DNA from: an uncultured Clostridium sp.
Lineage (GTDB): Bacteria > Bacillota > Clostridia > TANB77 > CAG-508
DNA length: 55,800 nt
NCBI GenBank assembly: GCA_948469655.1
Contig: CAOKMF010000011.1
Coordinates: 1 to 55,800 of the forward strand
Direction: 5' to 3'
The translations under genes and the position numbers were made by a program. A model generated the notes under the pieces. It was not told the DNA's origin. It ran no database searches and saw only the letters and a program-made list of their open reading frames with translations. Of the stretch, positions 35,801 to 44,665 are shown one piece after another; positions within the stretch are counted from its first letter, which is position 1; each line of letters opens with the position of its first letter.

Positions 35801-37147
35801 ATGAGTAAATCACAAGAGGAAACAAAGAAAAGTATTAAAAACAAAGCGACTGAAAAATCAACTAAAGAAGTTACTAAAAAGTCTGAAAAAGCTACAGTAA
35901 AAAAACAGGCTCCTGCAAAGGAAGATACAAAAAAAGTAGAAAAGGAAGTAAAAAAGGTAGCACCTTCAAAAGAAAAGGAAGAAAAAAAGAATATCTTAAA
36001 AGAAGAAAAAGCAAAACTAAAGGCCAAAAAGGAAGAAAATAGCGAAGATAAAAAAGTAGAGCAAATGACAGATAAGGAAAGAGTAGATAAAATTTTATCA
36101 AGGGCAAAAGAAAAAGGAAGTATTACTTATGGGGAACTTGCTTCTGAACTTGAAGATGTAAATCCGGAAGAAATAGATAAAGTATTTGATGCATTTGAAG
36201 AAATAGGCGTAGACCTTTTAAAAGATGATTTTGAAGATGTCGAGCCTGATATTGATGAATTAGAGAGCATAGAAGAAGTAGACATTAGTGATACAGCAAT
36301 TACTGATATAGATGGCATAAATATAGATGACCCAGTAAGAATGTATTTAAGAGAAATAGGAAAAATTCCACTTCTTACATATGAAGAAGAATTAGAACTT
36401 GCTGAGAAAATAATTGATGGAGATGAGGAGGCAAAGCAAAAACTTGCTGAGTCAAACTTAAGATTAGTAGTAAGTATAGCTAAAAAATATTTAGGAAGAG
36501 GAATGCTATTCTTGGATTTAATACAAGAAGGTAATATGGGCCTCATTAAGGCTGTAGAGAAATTTGACTATGAAAAAGGATTTAAGTTTAGTACTTATGC
36601 AACGTGGTGGATAAGACAAGCTATAACTAGAGCTATAGCAGACCAAGCAAGAACTATAAGAATACCAGTGCATATGGTAGAAACTATCAACAAACTTATA
36701 CGTACATCTAGACATTTACTTCAAAGATTAGGGCGTGAGCCTACGCCAGAGGAATTATCTGCTGAACTTGAAATGCCAATTGATAAGGTTATGGAGATAC
36801 AAAAAATTGCACAAGATCCAGTATCACTTGAAACACCAATAGGTGAAGAAGACGATAGCCACTTAGGAGATTTTATTCCAGATGAAGATTCTCCAGCTCC
36901 TCAAGATTCAGCTGCATATACTTTGCTAAAAGAACAGCTGGAAGATGTTATGAATACATTAACTCCTAGAGAAGCAAAGGTTTTAAAGCTTAGATTTGGG
37001 CTTGAAGATGGAAAAGCAAGAACACTTGAAGAAGTTGGTAGAGTGTTCGAAGTTACAAGAGAGAGAATTAGACAAATAGAGGCAAAGGCACTAAGAAAAC
37101 TTAGACATCCAAGCCGTAGTAAAAAGCTAAGAGATTATATGAATTAG
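35801..37147 (+). CDS. rpoD: RNA polymerase primary sigma factor (sigma A/70)
   Basis: A 448-residue housekeeping sigma factor. A Lys/Glu/Ala-rich extension (~1-85) precedes region 1.1. Region 1.2 is [16 protein letters not shown]. Regions 2.1-2.4 include [35 protein letters not shown] and [20 protein letters not shown]. Region 4 ends with [28 protein letters not shown] ribosome binding site, 14 bases after dnaG. It uses CGT for some Arg codons but never CGG, so other CGN codons are still read as Arg in this genome. Confidence 0.96.
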   Translation: MSKSQEETKKSIKNKATEKSTKEVTKKSEKATVKKQAPAKEDTKKVEKEVKKVAPSKEKEEKKNILKEEKAKLKAKKEENSEDKKVEQMTDKERVDKILSRAKEKGSITYGELASELEDVNPEEIDKVFDAFEEIGVDLLKDDFEDVEPDIDELESIEEVDISDTAITDIDGINIDDPVRMYLREIGKIPLLTYEEELELAEKIIDGDEEAKQKLAESNLRLVVSIAKKYLGRGMLFLDLIQEGNMGLIKAVEKFDYEKGFKFSTYATWWIRQAITRAIADQARTIRIPVHMVETINKLIRTSRHLLQRLGREPTPEELSAELEMPIDKVMEIQKIAQDPVSLETPIGEEDDSHLGDFIPDEDSPAPQDSAAYTLLKEQLEDVMNTLTPREAKVLKLRFGLEDGKARTLEEVGRVFEVTRERIRQIEAKALRKLRHPSRSKKLRDYMN

Positions 37148-37164
37148 AAAGGAAGCATAAGAGA

Positions 37165-37482
37165 ATGCAAGTTAGCAAAGAAACTAAGGATAAAATGTCT
37201 TTAACTGGGTTTGATCCAGTAGAAACTCCAGAAGAAATTATTGCTTCTGATAAGGATAATAATAGAAGAGAAGCGTTTAGAGAAGCATATAAAAAAGCTA
37301 TGACTATTGTGCCAAATTATTTCTTAACGCCGAAAAAACGTAAACCTAATTCTGGTGGAACAGGTGGGGGATTTTCTCAAGAAATAAAAATTACGCCAGA
37401 AAGTATTAAAGTAGAGACAAAGGGAGAAAATGCGATTGATACAAAAGAAGAACAAAAGCAAAAGGAATTAGGAGACGATTAA
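37165..37482 (+). CDS. Hypothetical protein downstream of rpoD
   Basis: A 105-residue hydrophilic protein, MQVSKETKDKMSLTGFDPVE at the N-terminus, a central REAFREAYKKAMTIVPNYFL helix, a KKRKPNSGGTGGG linker and an acidic/basic tail. GAAAGGAAG lies before the ATG, 17 bases after rpoD, so it is probably co-transcribed. I do not recognise it. A terminator follows. Confidence 0.65.
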   Translation: MQVSKETKDKMSLTGFDPVETPEEIIASDKDNNRREAFREAYKKAMTIVPNYFLTPKKRKPNSGGTGGGFSQEIKITPESIKVETKGENAIDTKEEQKQKELGDD

Positions 37483-37492
37483 AATAATATAA

Positions 37493-37540
37493 AAAGATTA
37501 AGCCCAGGTTCAGTTTGATTTAAGCTGATTCTGGGCTTTT
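37493..37540 (+). terminator. Terminator of dnaG-rpoD operon
   Basis: AAGCCCAG...CTGGGCTTTT with an inner ttcag/ctga pairing. Confidence 0.85.
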
Positions 37541-37564
37541 AAGATGTGATGAAGATTAGAGAGA

Positions 37565-37593
37565 TTGCATTATACATAATACTATGATATAAT
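37565..37593 (+). promoter_or_regulatory. Promoter of hypothetical gene at 37645
   Basis: TTGCAT, 17-base spacer, TATAAT; then TAAGGAGGA before the ATG. Confidence 0.6.
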
Positions 37594-37644
37594 AAATCGA
37601 ATTTGTAATAGTATAAGTTAATAATTTCAGTAAGGAGGACATCT

Positions 37645-38070
37645 ATGAAGGAAATCAGATTTTCAACACAGATACTGACAATCATATCCGCGGATATCGT
37701 ACGAAATACCGACTATACTGATCCTTTTTATGAATTGCATCTTGTATTTGACAAAGAAGAATATAATTGGAGATATGCGCTTGAGGAGACAAAAGATGTA
37801 GTCTCAGACATTGGTATAGTTCAAAGATTATCTGAATTATTAAAATGTAGGGTCGCAGAAATGAATGGACGTAAACTTCAAGTACTATTGTATAATACAA
37901 CAGATGCATATGGTCAATGGATCGATGGATGGGGATTTGCTGGATGGGGATCCTATAATTCTGATAGGTTTATGGATGGAATTTATGAAGAACCTATTAT
38001 GAAAAGGGCAGAATTAAAGAGAAATATAGCAAAGAGAGAGGTGTGTACTGAAATTAATAGGTGTTGGTAA
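37645..38070 (+). CDS. Hypothetical protein, foreign-looking
   Basis: A 141-residue protein (MKEIRFSTQILTIISADIVR; later DGWGFAGWGSYNSDRFMDG), Trp/Tyr-rich at the end. Codon use differs from neighbours: TCC GCG GAT, CGA, GGG and more C/G at third positions. It has its own promoter and terminator and sits with a second atypical gene between rpoD and a tRNA gene, which suggests recent acquisition. I recognise no family. Confidence 0.65.
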   Translation: MKEIRFSTQILTIISADIVRNTDYTDPFYELHLVFDKEEYNWRYALEETKDVVSDIGIVQRLSELLKCRVAEMNGRKLQVLLYNTTDAYGQWIDGWGFAGWGSYNSDRFMDGIYEEPIMKRAELKRNIAKREVCTEINRCW

Positions 38071-38090
38071 TACTAATATCTAGCAAAATG

Positions 38091-38119
38091 GAGTGATTTG
38101 AAAAAATTGCTCTTTTTTG
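38091..38119 (+). terminator. Terminator after gene 37645
   Basis: GAGTGATTT pairs with AAATTGCTC (with G-U pairs in RNA), followed by TTTTTT. Confidence 0.65.
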
Positions 38120-38148
38120 TTTTTTAAGCTAAATAAATCATATAAAAG

Positions 38149-38177
38149 TTGCAAATTTTATGCAAACATAGTATAAT
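38149..38177 (+). promoter_or_regulatory. Promoter of membrane-protein gene at 38258
   Basis: TTGCAA, 17-base spacer, TATAAT. Confidence 0.55.
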
Positions 38178-38257
38178 AAAACGAAAACTGACATGTGCAG
38201 TCTTTAGCAATCAATTCTAATAATGTAAAATCTAATATAAAGAAAGTGAGGACAATT

Positions 38258-38776
38258 ATGAACACAAATTTCTTTGCGAGTGTAGTTAGTGAGTTAAAGG
38301 AGTTCTTTATCTGGATTCATGAAAGTGGTTTTGAAGTGATAGGATGGTCTATTGAAGATTATCGGCATGGAGATATAATTGATGTAGTTTTGGACATAAT
38401 TCTTGGTATATTAGGGATATTATGTGCCTTACTCATTGATTTCCTTGTTATCTATGGCACTTATATACTGTTCCGCCGTATATTAATTATACTGAAGACA
38501 AAAGAAATAAAGCATTATAATGTTATAGGTATAATTAAAAGTAAAGAACATCAAGTTTCTTATGTATCTCATATGTATACAGGTAAAGTGTTAATTCCCA
38601 TTTATCATGAAGAGGAATATAATGTATATGTTGAATATGATGAAGTAGAAGAAGTATTTAACAACGAGAAAATATTTAAAAAATATGAGGAAGAAGATCA
38701 AATTTCACTTATATTGATTGAGAAATTAGATAAAAATAATGATATAATTGAACGCACATTAGAATTGCCAAAATAA
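38258..38776 (+). CDS. Hypothetical membrane protein, foreign-looking, with an Arg CGG codon
   Basis: A 172-residue protein with a hydrophobic segment (~46-72, GILGILCALLIDFLVIYG), a basic FRRILIILK stretch after it, and an acidic soluble tail. AGAAAGTGAGG lies before ATG 38258. It is the one gene in the window where an in-frame CGG (38363, DYRHGDIID) must be read as Arg: skipping the C gives a stop at 38376-38378, 42 codons in. It also uses CGC and CGT. Together with the neighbour at 37645 this points to a recent import not adapted to the host's CGG reading. Function unknown. Confidence 0.65.
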   Translation: MNTNFFASVVSELKEFFIWIHESGFEVIGWSIEDYRHGDIIDVVLDIILGILGILCALLIDFLVIYGTYILFRRILIILKTKEIKHYNVIGIIKSKEHQVSYVSHMYTGKVLIPIYHEEEYNVYVEYDEVEEVFNNEKIFKKYEEEDQISLILIEKLDKNNDIIERTLELPK

Positions 38777-38782
38777 TAGAAA

Positions 38783-38819
38783 AGCCCAATTAGTACTGTT
38801 TGTATTAATTGGGCTATTT
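38783..38819. terminator. Bidirectional terminator between gene 38258 and tRNA-Met
   Basis: AGCCCAATTA pairs perfectly with TAATTGGGCT. A-rich on the left and ATTTT on the right, between convergent genes. Confidence 0.75.
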
Positions 38820-38896
38820 TGGTAGCGAAGGAGGGAATCGAACCCACGACACTGCGGGTATGAACCGCATGCTCTAGCCAACTGAGCTACTTCGCC
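38820..38896 (-). tRNA. tRNA-Met (anticodon CAT)
   Basis: Complete cloverleaf of 77 bases on the minus strand. Acceptor GGCGAAG pairs with CTTCGCT (one G-U), the anticodon stem TGCGG/CCGCA encloses TTCATAC, the T arm is GTGGGTTCGATTCCC, and CCA is encoded. G1 with a normal pair at 1:72 indicates the elongator rather than the initiator form. Confidence 0.92.
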
Positions 38897-38982
38897 ATAA
38901 ATATTACTTTACTATTATAAATGCTGATTCAAGATTTGTCAATAAAATTTGCAAAAATTAACACGCAAAATAAGACAATATC

Positions 38983-39141
38983 CTACTTTTTCTTTTCATT
39001 TGGAATAACAATTTTTTTGTTTGGTTTTTTATCGGTTTTAGGTTTACTAGCTGAAATATGAGTATATACAGGTGATATATCTAAATCTTCTGCATTTCCA
39101 GAAACAATTTCAATATTTTTTTTATCATTTTTAGAACTCAT
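38983..39141 (-). CDS. Small hypothetical hydrophilic protein (52 aa)
   Basis: MSSKNDKKNIEIVSGNAEDL, then PVYTHISASKPKTDKKPN and a Lys-rich end. A perfect GGAGG lies 5-6 bases upstream of the ATG, which makes it credible despite its length. It is basic, lacks hydrophobic segments, and sits upstream of tRNA-Met on the same strand. Family not recognised. Confidence 0.6.
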   Translation of the reverse strand: MSSKNDKKNIEIVSGNAEDLDISPVYTHISASKPKTDKKPNKKIVIPNEKKK

Positions 39142-39209
39142 AAAAACCTCCTAAAATTCAATATAATCTAATAATAACACATTAATTTCAAAAATTCAAG
39201 TATAAAAAA

Positions 39210-39236
39210 TTAGCACTCTATACTTGACAGTGCTAA
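39210..39236. promoter_or_regulatory. CIRCE operator (HrcA site)
   Basis: TTAGCACTC, nine bases, CAGTGCTAA: the CIRCE inverted repeat with one departure from the consensus GAGTGCTAA. It overlaps the -35 box of the hsp20 promoter, so HrcA would block RNA polymerase. Confidence 0.9.
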
Positions 39237-39252
39237 AAATAAGTTATATAAT
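39224..39252 (+). promoter_or_regulatory. Promoter of hsp20
   Basis: Consensus TTGACA (39224-39229), 17 bases, TATAAT (39247-39252); the -35 lies inside CIRCE. A ~100-base leader follows. Confidence 0.8.
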
Positions 39253-39353
39253 AACAGTATATTAAAAAGTACTTTTTAAAATAATATTAATGATGTGCTT
39301 AACCTTTTTAAAGGTGTCAACACATAAAAATTAAATCAAGGGAGGAATTAATT

Positions 39354-39773
39354 ATGATGATGATACCAAGAAAAAGAAATTTTGATATTTTCGATACTTT
39401 TTTTGATGATCCATTTTTTGAAGGAGGAAAGAGAAAACACCAAGATATAATGAAAACAGATATAAAAGAAAAAGACGGAAATTATATCTTAGAAATAGAT
39501 GTACCTGGATATAATAAAGAAAATATACAAATCGAACTTGAAAATGGATATTTAACAGTAACTGCAAAAGCAAATAATGTAGTAGATGAAGAAAAGGATG
39601 GATACATTTATAAAGAAAGATACGTAGGGGAGTGCTCAAGAAGTTTCTATGCAGGCGAAAATATTAAAGAAGAAGATGTTAAGGCAAATTTCAAAAATGG
39701 AACTTTAGTATTAACATTTCCAAAAGAAGAAACTAAACAAATAGAGAATAAAAAGATTATAACAATAGAATAG
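39354..39773 (+). CDS. Small heat-shock protein, Hsp20/alpha-crystallin family
   Basis: A 139-residue ATP-independent holdase. Variable N-terminus (IFDTFFDDPFFEGG), then the alpha-crystallin domain (~35-130): DIKEKDGNYILEIDVPGYNK, IQIELENGYLTVTAKA, ERYVGECSRSFYAGENI and the closing FKNGTLVLTFPKEE. GGGAGGAA precedes a run of three ATGs (39354, 39357, 39360). CIRCE and a consensus promoter indicate HrcA repression with heat induction; in many Clostridia hsp20 is similarly controlled. Confidence 0.93.
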   Translation: MMMIPRKRNFDIFDTFFDDPFFEGGKRKHQDIMKTDIKEKDGNYILEIDVPGYNKENIQIELENGYLTVTAKANNVVDEEKDGYIYKERYVGECSRSFYAGENIKEEDVKANFKNGTLVLTFPKEETKQIENKKIITIE

Positions 39774-39791
39774 TTATAAAAATTAATTATG

Positions 39792-39846
39792 AGAGACTAA
39801 GATTTTACAGATTAAGCATATTCTAAAAAGCTTAGTCTCTTTTTTT
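39792..39846 (+). terminator. Terminator after hsp20
   Basis: AGAGACTAAG and CTTAGTCTCT arms, then TTTTTTT. Confidence 0.85.
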
Positions 39847-39939
39847 GTCAAAAAAAATACAAAAATATGCTGAAAAAAACTTGAATAAAAATAATATATG
39901 GGATATAATAAACAATATGAAACTATTTGGAGGACACAT

Positions 39940-40155
39940 ATGAAAAAGATAAATTCTGAAAGAGCTTCTATTTCAGTATTTGTAATAATAGCATTTATAT
40001 TCTGTATGACTATACTTATAAACATTTATTGGTCAAGTACAAACTATCAAGTTACAGTTTTACAGGCTCAGCAAAGAATTCAAGAAATTTATGGCGCAGA
40101 CGTAAACAGAATTGATGAAATAAAAGATGCATTAGATTTAACGGAAGAAATTTAA
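39940..40155 (+). CDS. Small single-pass membrane protein (71 aa)
   Basis: MKKINSERASISVFVIIAFI: a short basic N-terminus, one TM helix (~10-29), then an extracytoplasmic Gln-rich helix (QVTVLQAQQRIQEIYGADV). GGAGGACAC precedes ATG 39940. The RxSISVFVxxAF start recalls the leader of TadE/Flp-type pilus-assembly proteins, but the rest is too short to be sure. It sits just before minD with its own terminator between. Confidence 0.6.
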   Translation: MKKINSERASISVFVIIAFIFCMTILINIYWSSTNYQVTVLQAQQRIQEIYGADVNRIDEIKDALDLTEEI

Positions 40156-40193
40156 AAAAACAAAAGCGAAATGTATTAGAAATATATGAAAAT

Positions 40194-40247
40194 AAAAAGC
40201 AAAGTTTTAAGATAGTTTTATCATATAATAATATGTTTTGCTTTTTT
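40194..40247 (+). terminator. Terminator before minD
   Basis: AAAAAGCAAA...TTTGCTTTTT arms around a loop of about 35 bases containing a second small AT hairpin. Confidence 0.6.
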
Positions 40248-40302
40248 ATAAATATAGACAAAAATTAAGCAATTATAAATTATTTAGGATGGAGGAAATA
40301 TA

Positions 40303-41097
40303 ATGGGAGAAGTTATTGTAATAACATCTGGAAAAGGGGGAGTAGGAAAAACAACTACTACAGCAAATTTAGGTGCGGCACTTGCCTTAGAAGGAAAAAA
40401 AGTTGCATTAGTTGATACAGATATTGGACTTAGAAATCTAGATGTTGTTATGGGATTAGAAAATAGAATAGTATATGATATAGTTGACGTTGTTGAAGAA
40501 AGATGTAAGTTAAGACAAGCACTAATCAAGGATAAGAGATATGATGAGTTATTTCTTTTGCCTGCAGCTCAAACAAGAGATAAAAGTGCAGTAAATGAGG
40601 ACCAAATGAAAGTCCTTACAAATGAATTAAAAGAAAACTTTGATTACATACTAATCGATTGCCCAGCAGGAATTGAGCAAGGATTTAAAAATGCTGTAGC
40701 TGGTGCTGACAGAGCAATTGTAGTGACAACAGCTGAGATTTCTGCAATAAGAGATGCTGATAGAATAATTGGACTATTAGAAGCTCTAGACCTTAAAAAT
40801 TCAGAACTTATTATAAATAGAATTAGACCTAATATGGTTAAAAAAGGCGAAATGATGGATGTAGATGATATTGTTGATTTACTTTCAATAGACTTAACAG
40901 GAGTTGTTCCAGATGATGAGTATATAATAACTCAAACAAATAAAGGTGAGCCTGTAATTTCTAATAAAAAAGCACCTTCAGGAAAAGCATATAGAGAAAT
41001 TGCAAAAAGAATATTAGGAGAAAATATTGAAGTAACAATACCTGGCAGAGAAAGAGGATTTTTTGCAAAACTAAAAGAAATTTTTAGTAAAAAATAA
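40303..41097 (+). CDS. minD: Septum-site determining ATPase MinD
   Basis: A 264-residue ParA/MinD ATPase: deviant Walker A GKGGVGKTTTTANLG (~10-24), switch regions VDTDIGLRNLDVVMG and YILIDCPAGIEQGF, and a C-terminal amphipathic membrane-targeting helix (GFFAKLKEIFSKK). It recruits MinC to the membrane, keeping FtsZ from the poles. AGGATGGAGGAA ribosome binding site. Followed by minE and rodA, the order that normally continues directly from minC. Confidence 0.95.
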   Translation: MGEVIVITSGKGGVGKTTTTANLGAALALEGKKVALVDTDIGLRNLDVVMGLENRIVYDIVDVVEERCKLRQALIKDKRYDELFLLPAAQTRDKSAVNEDQMKVLTNELKENFDYILIDCPAGIEQGFKNAVAGADRAIVVTTAEISAIRDADRIIGLLEALDLKNSELIINRIRPNMVKKGEMMDVDDIVDLLSIDLTGVVPDDEYIITQTNKGEPVISNKKAPSGKAYREIAKRILGENIEVTIPGRERGFFAKLKEIFSKK

Positions 41098-41119
41098 TTA
41101 ACAGATAGGTGGAATAAAT

Positions 41120-41644
41120 ATGTTCGAAAATATTATAAATTTTTTCAGAAATTTAGGTAAAAATCGTAAAAGTGAAGATAATTCGAAAAGTACTGCAAAA
41201 GAGAGATTACATCTTGTTTTAATGCAAGATAGAGCGAATGTATCCGCCGACTTTTTAGATATAATGAGACAGGAAATAATTGAAGTAATAAAGAAATATG
41301 TCGATGTTGATGAATCAGAGATAGATGTCAGAATGACAAACAGACAAAACGAAGATGGAACAAACGGAGCACCAGCACTATATGCTAATATTCCAATAAC
41401 TAATATAAAAAATGATATATTAGTAGAGAAGAAAAAAGAGGCAGAAAAGCAAGAAAAAATATCTGAAAAAGAAATTATTGAAACATCTGAGGAAACAGTA
41501 GAAGAAAATGCAGAAAACTATGAAGATAATAATGAGGAAATAATAGAAACATTAGAAACGGAAGAAAATATAGACAATGTAGAAAACATAGAAAATTCAG
41601 AAGAAAAAAATGAACCTATTCCAGAAACAATTAATCAAAATTAA
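41120..41644 (+). CDS. minE: Cell-division topological factor MinE with long acidic C-terminal extension
   Basis: The first ~95 residues match MinE: membrane helix MFENIINFFRNLGKN, MinD-binding RLHLVLMQDRANVSADFLD, and the dimerisation strands EIIEVIKKYVDVDESEIDV. Usual MinE is about 90 residues. Here ~80 more follow, almost all Glu, Asn, Ile and Thr, predicted disordered. The extension is odd but in frame and conventionally coded. Located 22 bases after minD. Confidence 0.88.
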   Translation: MFENIINFFRNLGKNRKSEDNSKSTAKERLHLVLMQDRANVSADFLDIMRQEIIEVIKKYVDVDESEIDVRMTNRQNEDGTNGAPALYANIPITNIKNDILVEKKKEAEKQEKISEKEIIETSEETVEENAENYEDNNEEIIETLETEENIDNVENIENSEEKNEPIPETINQN

Positions 41645-41675
41645 AAATAAATATGTGACTTAAGAGGGTTTGTTA

Positions 41676-42788
41676 ATGAATAGAAAAATGTTAAAAAACA
41701 TAGAATGGTCAATAGTTATTTGCTCTTTTATACTAATTTGCATAGGACTAATTGGACTATTTTCTGCAACGAAGGAAAGTGACAGCGGAGAATTTAAAAG
41801 ACAGATTTTATGGATATGTATAAGTATCCCTGCTATGATTGCTACAGTAATTATAGATTATAATAAAATTGTGAAAATATCACCAGTACTTTACTTACTT
41901 GCGATAATTTCGCTTATTGCAGTTTTATTTACAGAGCCGATAAGTGGAGCAAGAAGTTGGTTTAAAATATCTGAAACTACAACTATACAGCCAAGCGAAT
42001 TTGCAAAAATAATTTTAATTGTTTTTTTAGCTTATCTTTTAGTAAAACTCCAAAAAAATGATAAAACAGAAATAAATAAAATATGGAAATTAGGAATAAT
42101 TTTGCTTGCCTCAGGAGTTCCGATACTTCTTATAGTAATACAGCCAGACTATGGAACAGCGGCAGCATTTATTTTCGGTATAGCATTCATGTTATTTGCA
42201 TCAGGGATAGATAAAAAGTATGTAATAGCAGTATTATTAATTATAGTTATTATGGTTCCACTTTTATATATGTTTGTGCTTCCAGACCATGCTAAATCTA
42301 GAATTGATGTATTTTTAAATCCAGAATTAGACCCAAGGGGTAAGGGATATAATCTAATACAGTCAAAACTTGCAATTGGGTCAGGACAGCTTTTTCGGCA
42401 TGGGAATTTTGTCGGGAAATCAAACTCAGCTTCGGATATCTGTATCCGAAAACTACTGATTTCATATTTTCTGTAATAGGAGAAGAGATGGGATTTGTTG
42501 CAGGTGGAGCAGTAATTATTCTTTATGTTGTTTTGATTACAAAATCTATATATATAGCAAAAACTGCGAAAGATGATACACGGAGCATATATTGCAATTG
42601 GAATTGCAGGAATATTTACATTTCACATGTTAGAAAATATTGGAATGGCAATGGGACTATTACCAATCACTGGTGTACCACTTCCGTTTGTAAGCTATGG
42701 TGGTAGTTCGAGCCTAACAAACTTTATTTGTATAGGTCTTTTATTAAATGTAAGTAGTAGACGTAAGAAGGCTATATTTATTGACTAG
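41676..42788 (+). CDS. rodA: Peptidoglycan glycosyltransferase RodA (SEDS family), three CGG +1 sites
   Basis: Polytopic SEDS glycan polymerase, partner of the PBP2 at 9978. Literal translation stops in the middle. +1 at CGG 42396 gives GQLFGMGILSGNQTQ, at 42433 gives TQLGYLYPKTTDFIFSVIGE, and at 42581 gives DDTGAYIAIGIAGI, leading to the conserved GLLPITGVPLPFVSYGG. The restored protein is 369 residues, normal for RodA. A TCGGGA at 42412 (Ser-Gly, different phase) needs no shift and is not shifted. ATG 41676 chosen with AAGAGGG upstream. Follows minE in the min-rodA operon. Confidence 0.93.
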
Positions 42789-42828
42789 AGATTAGAGAAT
42801 TAGAAGCTAGAAGATAGAGGGATAGAAG

Positions 42829-43812
42829 ATGTATTTGCACAAATTAGTGATAGGAAATGTAGAACTAGATAATAACATAATACTTGCACCTATGGCAGGA
42901 ATTACAGATTTAGCTTTTAGAACTATATGCAAAGAGTATGGAGCAGGAGCTGTATGCACAGAAATGGTAAGTGCTAAAGCTATTTCGTATGGTGATGATA
43001 AGACAAAATTATTACTTAATACAAAAGGTGAGAAAAGACCAATAATAATGCAAATATTTGGAAGCGAAATGGTCGCTATGAAAACAGCAGCAAAGATTAT
43101 AGAGCCTTTGGCTGATATTATAGATATAAATATGGGATGTCCTGCACCAAAAGTTACGAAAAACGGAGACGGAAGTAAGCTTTTATTAAACCCACAGCTT
43201 GCAATAAATATTGCAAAAGAAGTTGTATCAGAAGTTAAAAAACCTGTAACTGTTAAATTAAGAAAAGGGTGGGACAGTAATCATATAATATATGAAGAAC
43301 TTGCAAAAGGCTTAGAAGAAGTTCGGTGTGTCTAGCATAACACTTCACCGGAAGGACTAAAGAAGAGTATTTCTCGGGAGAATGTGATTTAGATAGTATA
43401 AAAAGATTAAAAGAAATTTTAAAAATTCCAGTAATCGGAAATGGAAATATAAAAAATGAAAAAGATGCACTTAAAATGTTAGAGTACACAGGAGCAGATG
43501 GAATAATGGTTGCAAGAGGAGCAATTCGGAAATCCATTTATTTTTTCAAAAATTGCCGATTTTTTAAAATCAGGAAATACAAAAGAAATTACAAATGAAG
43601 AGCTAAAGAATGTTATGATAAGGCATATAAATTTAGAAGTAGAAGAAAAAGGTGAATATACAGGAATTAGAGAAATGAGAAAGCATTTAGCATATTATAC
43701 AAAAGGCTTAAAAAATAGTAGTGCTGTTAGGAGATATATAAATACTATAAACACTAAAGATGAATTAGTACAGGCACTTACAGAATACTTTAAATCAGAA
43801 ATGAATATATAA
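42829..43812 (+). CDS. dus: tRNA-dihydrouridine synthase, three CGG +1 sites
   Basis: FMN-dependent reductase of uridines in tRNA. LAPMAGITDLAFRTICKEYG (~19-38), the catalytic Cys in DINMGCPAPKVTKNGDGSKL (~100-119) and KLRKGWD are in the first frame. In-frame CGGs at 43324 (EEVGVSSITLH), 43349 (LHGRTKEEYFSG, the conserved H-GRT) and 43527 (ARGAIGNPFIFSKI, the conserved RGAIGNPW-like motif) need +1. Restored length is 326 residues, as usual. Downstream of rodA and probably in the same transcript. Confidence 0.93.
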
Positions 43813-43839
43813 ATAGAAAGCATAGATTTGCTTTCTATT
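43812..43839 (+). terminator. Terminator after dus
   Basis: AATAGAAAGC and GCTTTCTATT arms with a short loop; the T-run is weak. Confidence 0.6.
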
Positions 43840-43845
43840 ATTTAT

Positions 43846-43948
43846 ATTGTAAGAAATCCTGAGCGTAAGCGATGGGGAATTCTGTACAAGAGAAATATGC
43901 AAATTTACAATCTTCTTAAAGTTATATTAGTTAGAGATTGTAAATTTG
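43846..43948. repeat. Two intergenic palindromes
   Basis: The first half (atcctgagcgtaagcgatgggga) resembles the widespread GAGCG-AAGCGA palindromic intergenic repeats. The second is a perfect 14-bp stem, 43900-43913 pairing with 43935-43948, with a 21-base loop. No terminal T-run follows, so it is not a standard terminator. Confidence 0.55.
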
Positions 43949-43972
43949 TAATCATACATATAAAAAAAGAGG

Positions 43973-44596
43973 GTGTTTAAAATCAAAAAAGTAATTTTTG
44001 GAATTATAATTGTTATTCTAATTTTACTAATTGCATTTATTTTTTTTAAAACTGAATATAAAGGTACATATTTGGGAAATAATATAAGTGAAATAGATAT
44101 TTTAAATATTAGTTCATATGAAGCAACAGTAGAAGTAAGTGTAATTAGTAATAAAAATCAAAATAAATATATAATGAAGCAAAAATATAAAAAAGAAAAT
44201 ATTTTTAAACAAGAAATATTAGAACCAAGCGCACTTAAAGGACTTACTATAACATCAGATGGAAATATGGTAACCATTGAAAATAAAATTCTTGACTTAA
44301 AAAATGTATATGAGAATTTAGGTGGAAACATTTCAAATTTGAATTTAGTAAGTTTTATTCAAAATTATAAAAATGGAGAAAAAAATGAAACATTTGAAAC
44401 AGAAGAAGCTATAATAATGAAAACTGAAATTAAAGATAGTAAGAATAAATACCAAATGTATCAAAACTTGTACCTAGATAAAAAGACCAATTTACCTACA
44501 AAAATGGAGATTTTGGATATTAACAAAAATGTAACGGTTTACATATTATATAGAGAGATAAATGTAAATAGACTAAAAGATTCTGATATGGTCTAA
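43973..44596 (+). CDS. Membrane-anchored LolA-like protein
   Basis: The 207-residue protein has an N-terminal TM/signal segment (VIFGIIIVILILLIAFIFF, ~6-24) without a lipobox Cys. The beta-rich region (SSYEATVEVSVISNKNQNKY, TITSDGNMVTIENKI, LYLDKKTNLPTKMEILD) has the pattern of LolA/LppX-like folds often found anchored to clostridial membranes. Start GTG 43973 with AAAAAGAGG upstream. Function unknown; a sensor or lipid-binding role is a guess. Confidence 0.65.
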   Translation: MFKIKKVIFGIIIVILILLIAFIFFKTEYKGTYLGNNISEIDILNISSYEATVEVSVISNKNQNKYIMKQKYKKENIFKQEILEPSALKGLTITSDGNMVTIENKILDLKNVYENLGGNISNLNLVSFIQNYKNGEKNETFETEEAIIMKTEIKDSKNKYQMYQNLYLDKKTNLPTKMEILDINKNVTVYILYREINVNRLKDSDMV

Positions 44597-44665
44597 ATAC
44601 AAAGTCTTAAAACTAATAGTTAAAATATATCTTAGAATACATGTAATAGTAGGAGTGGATAAATA

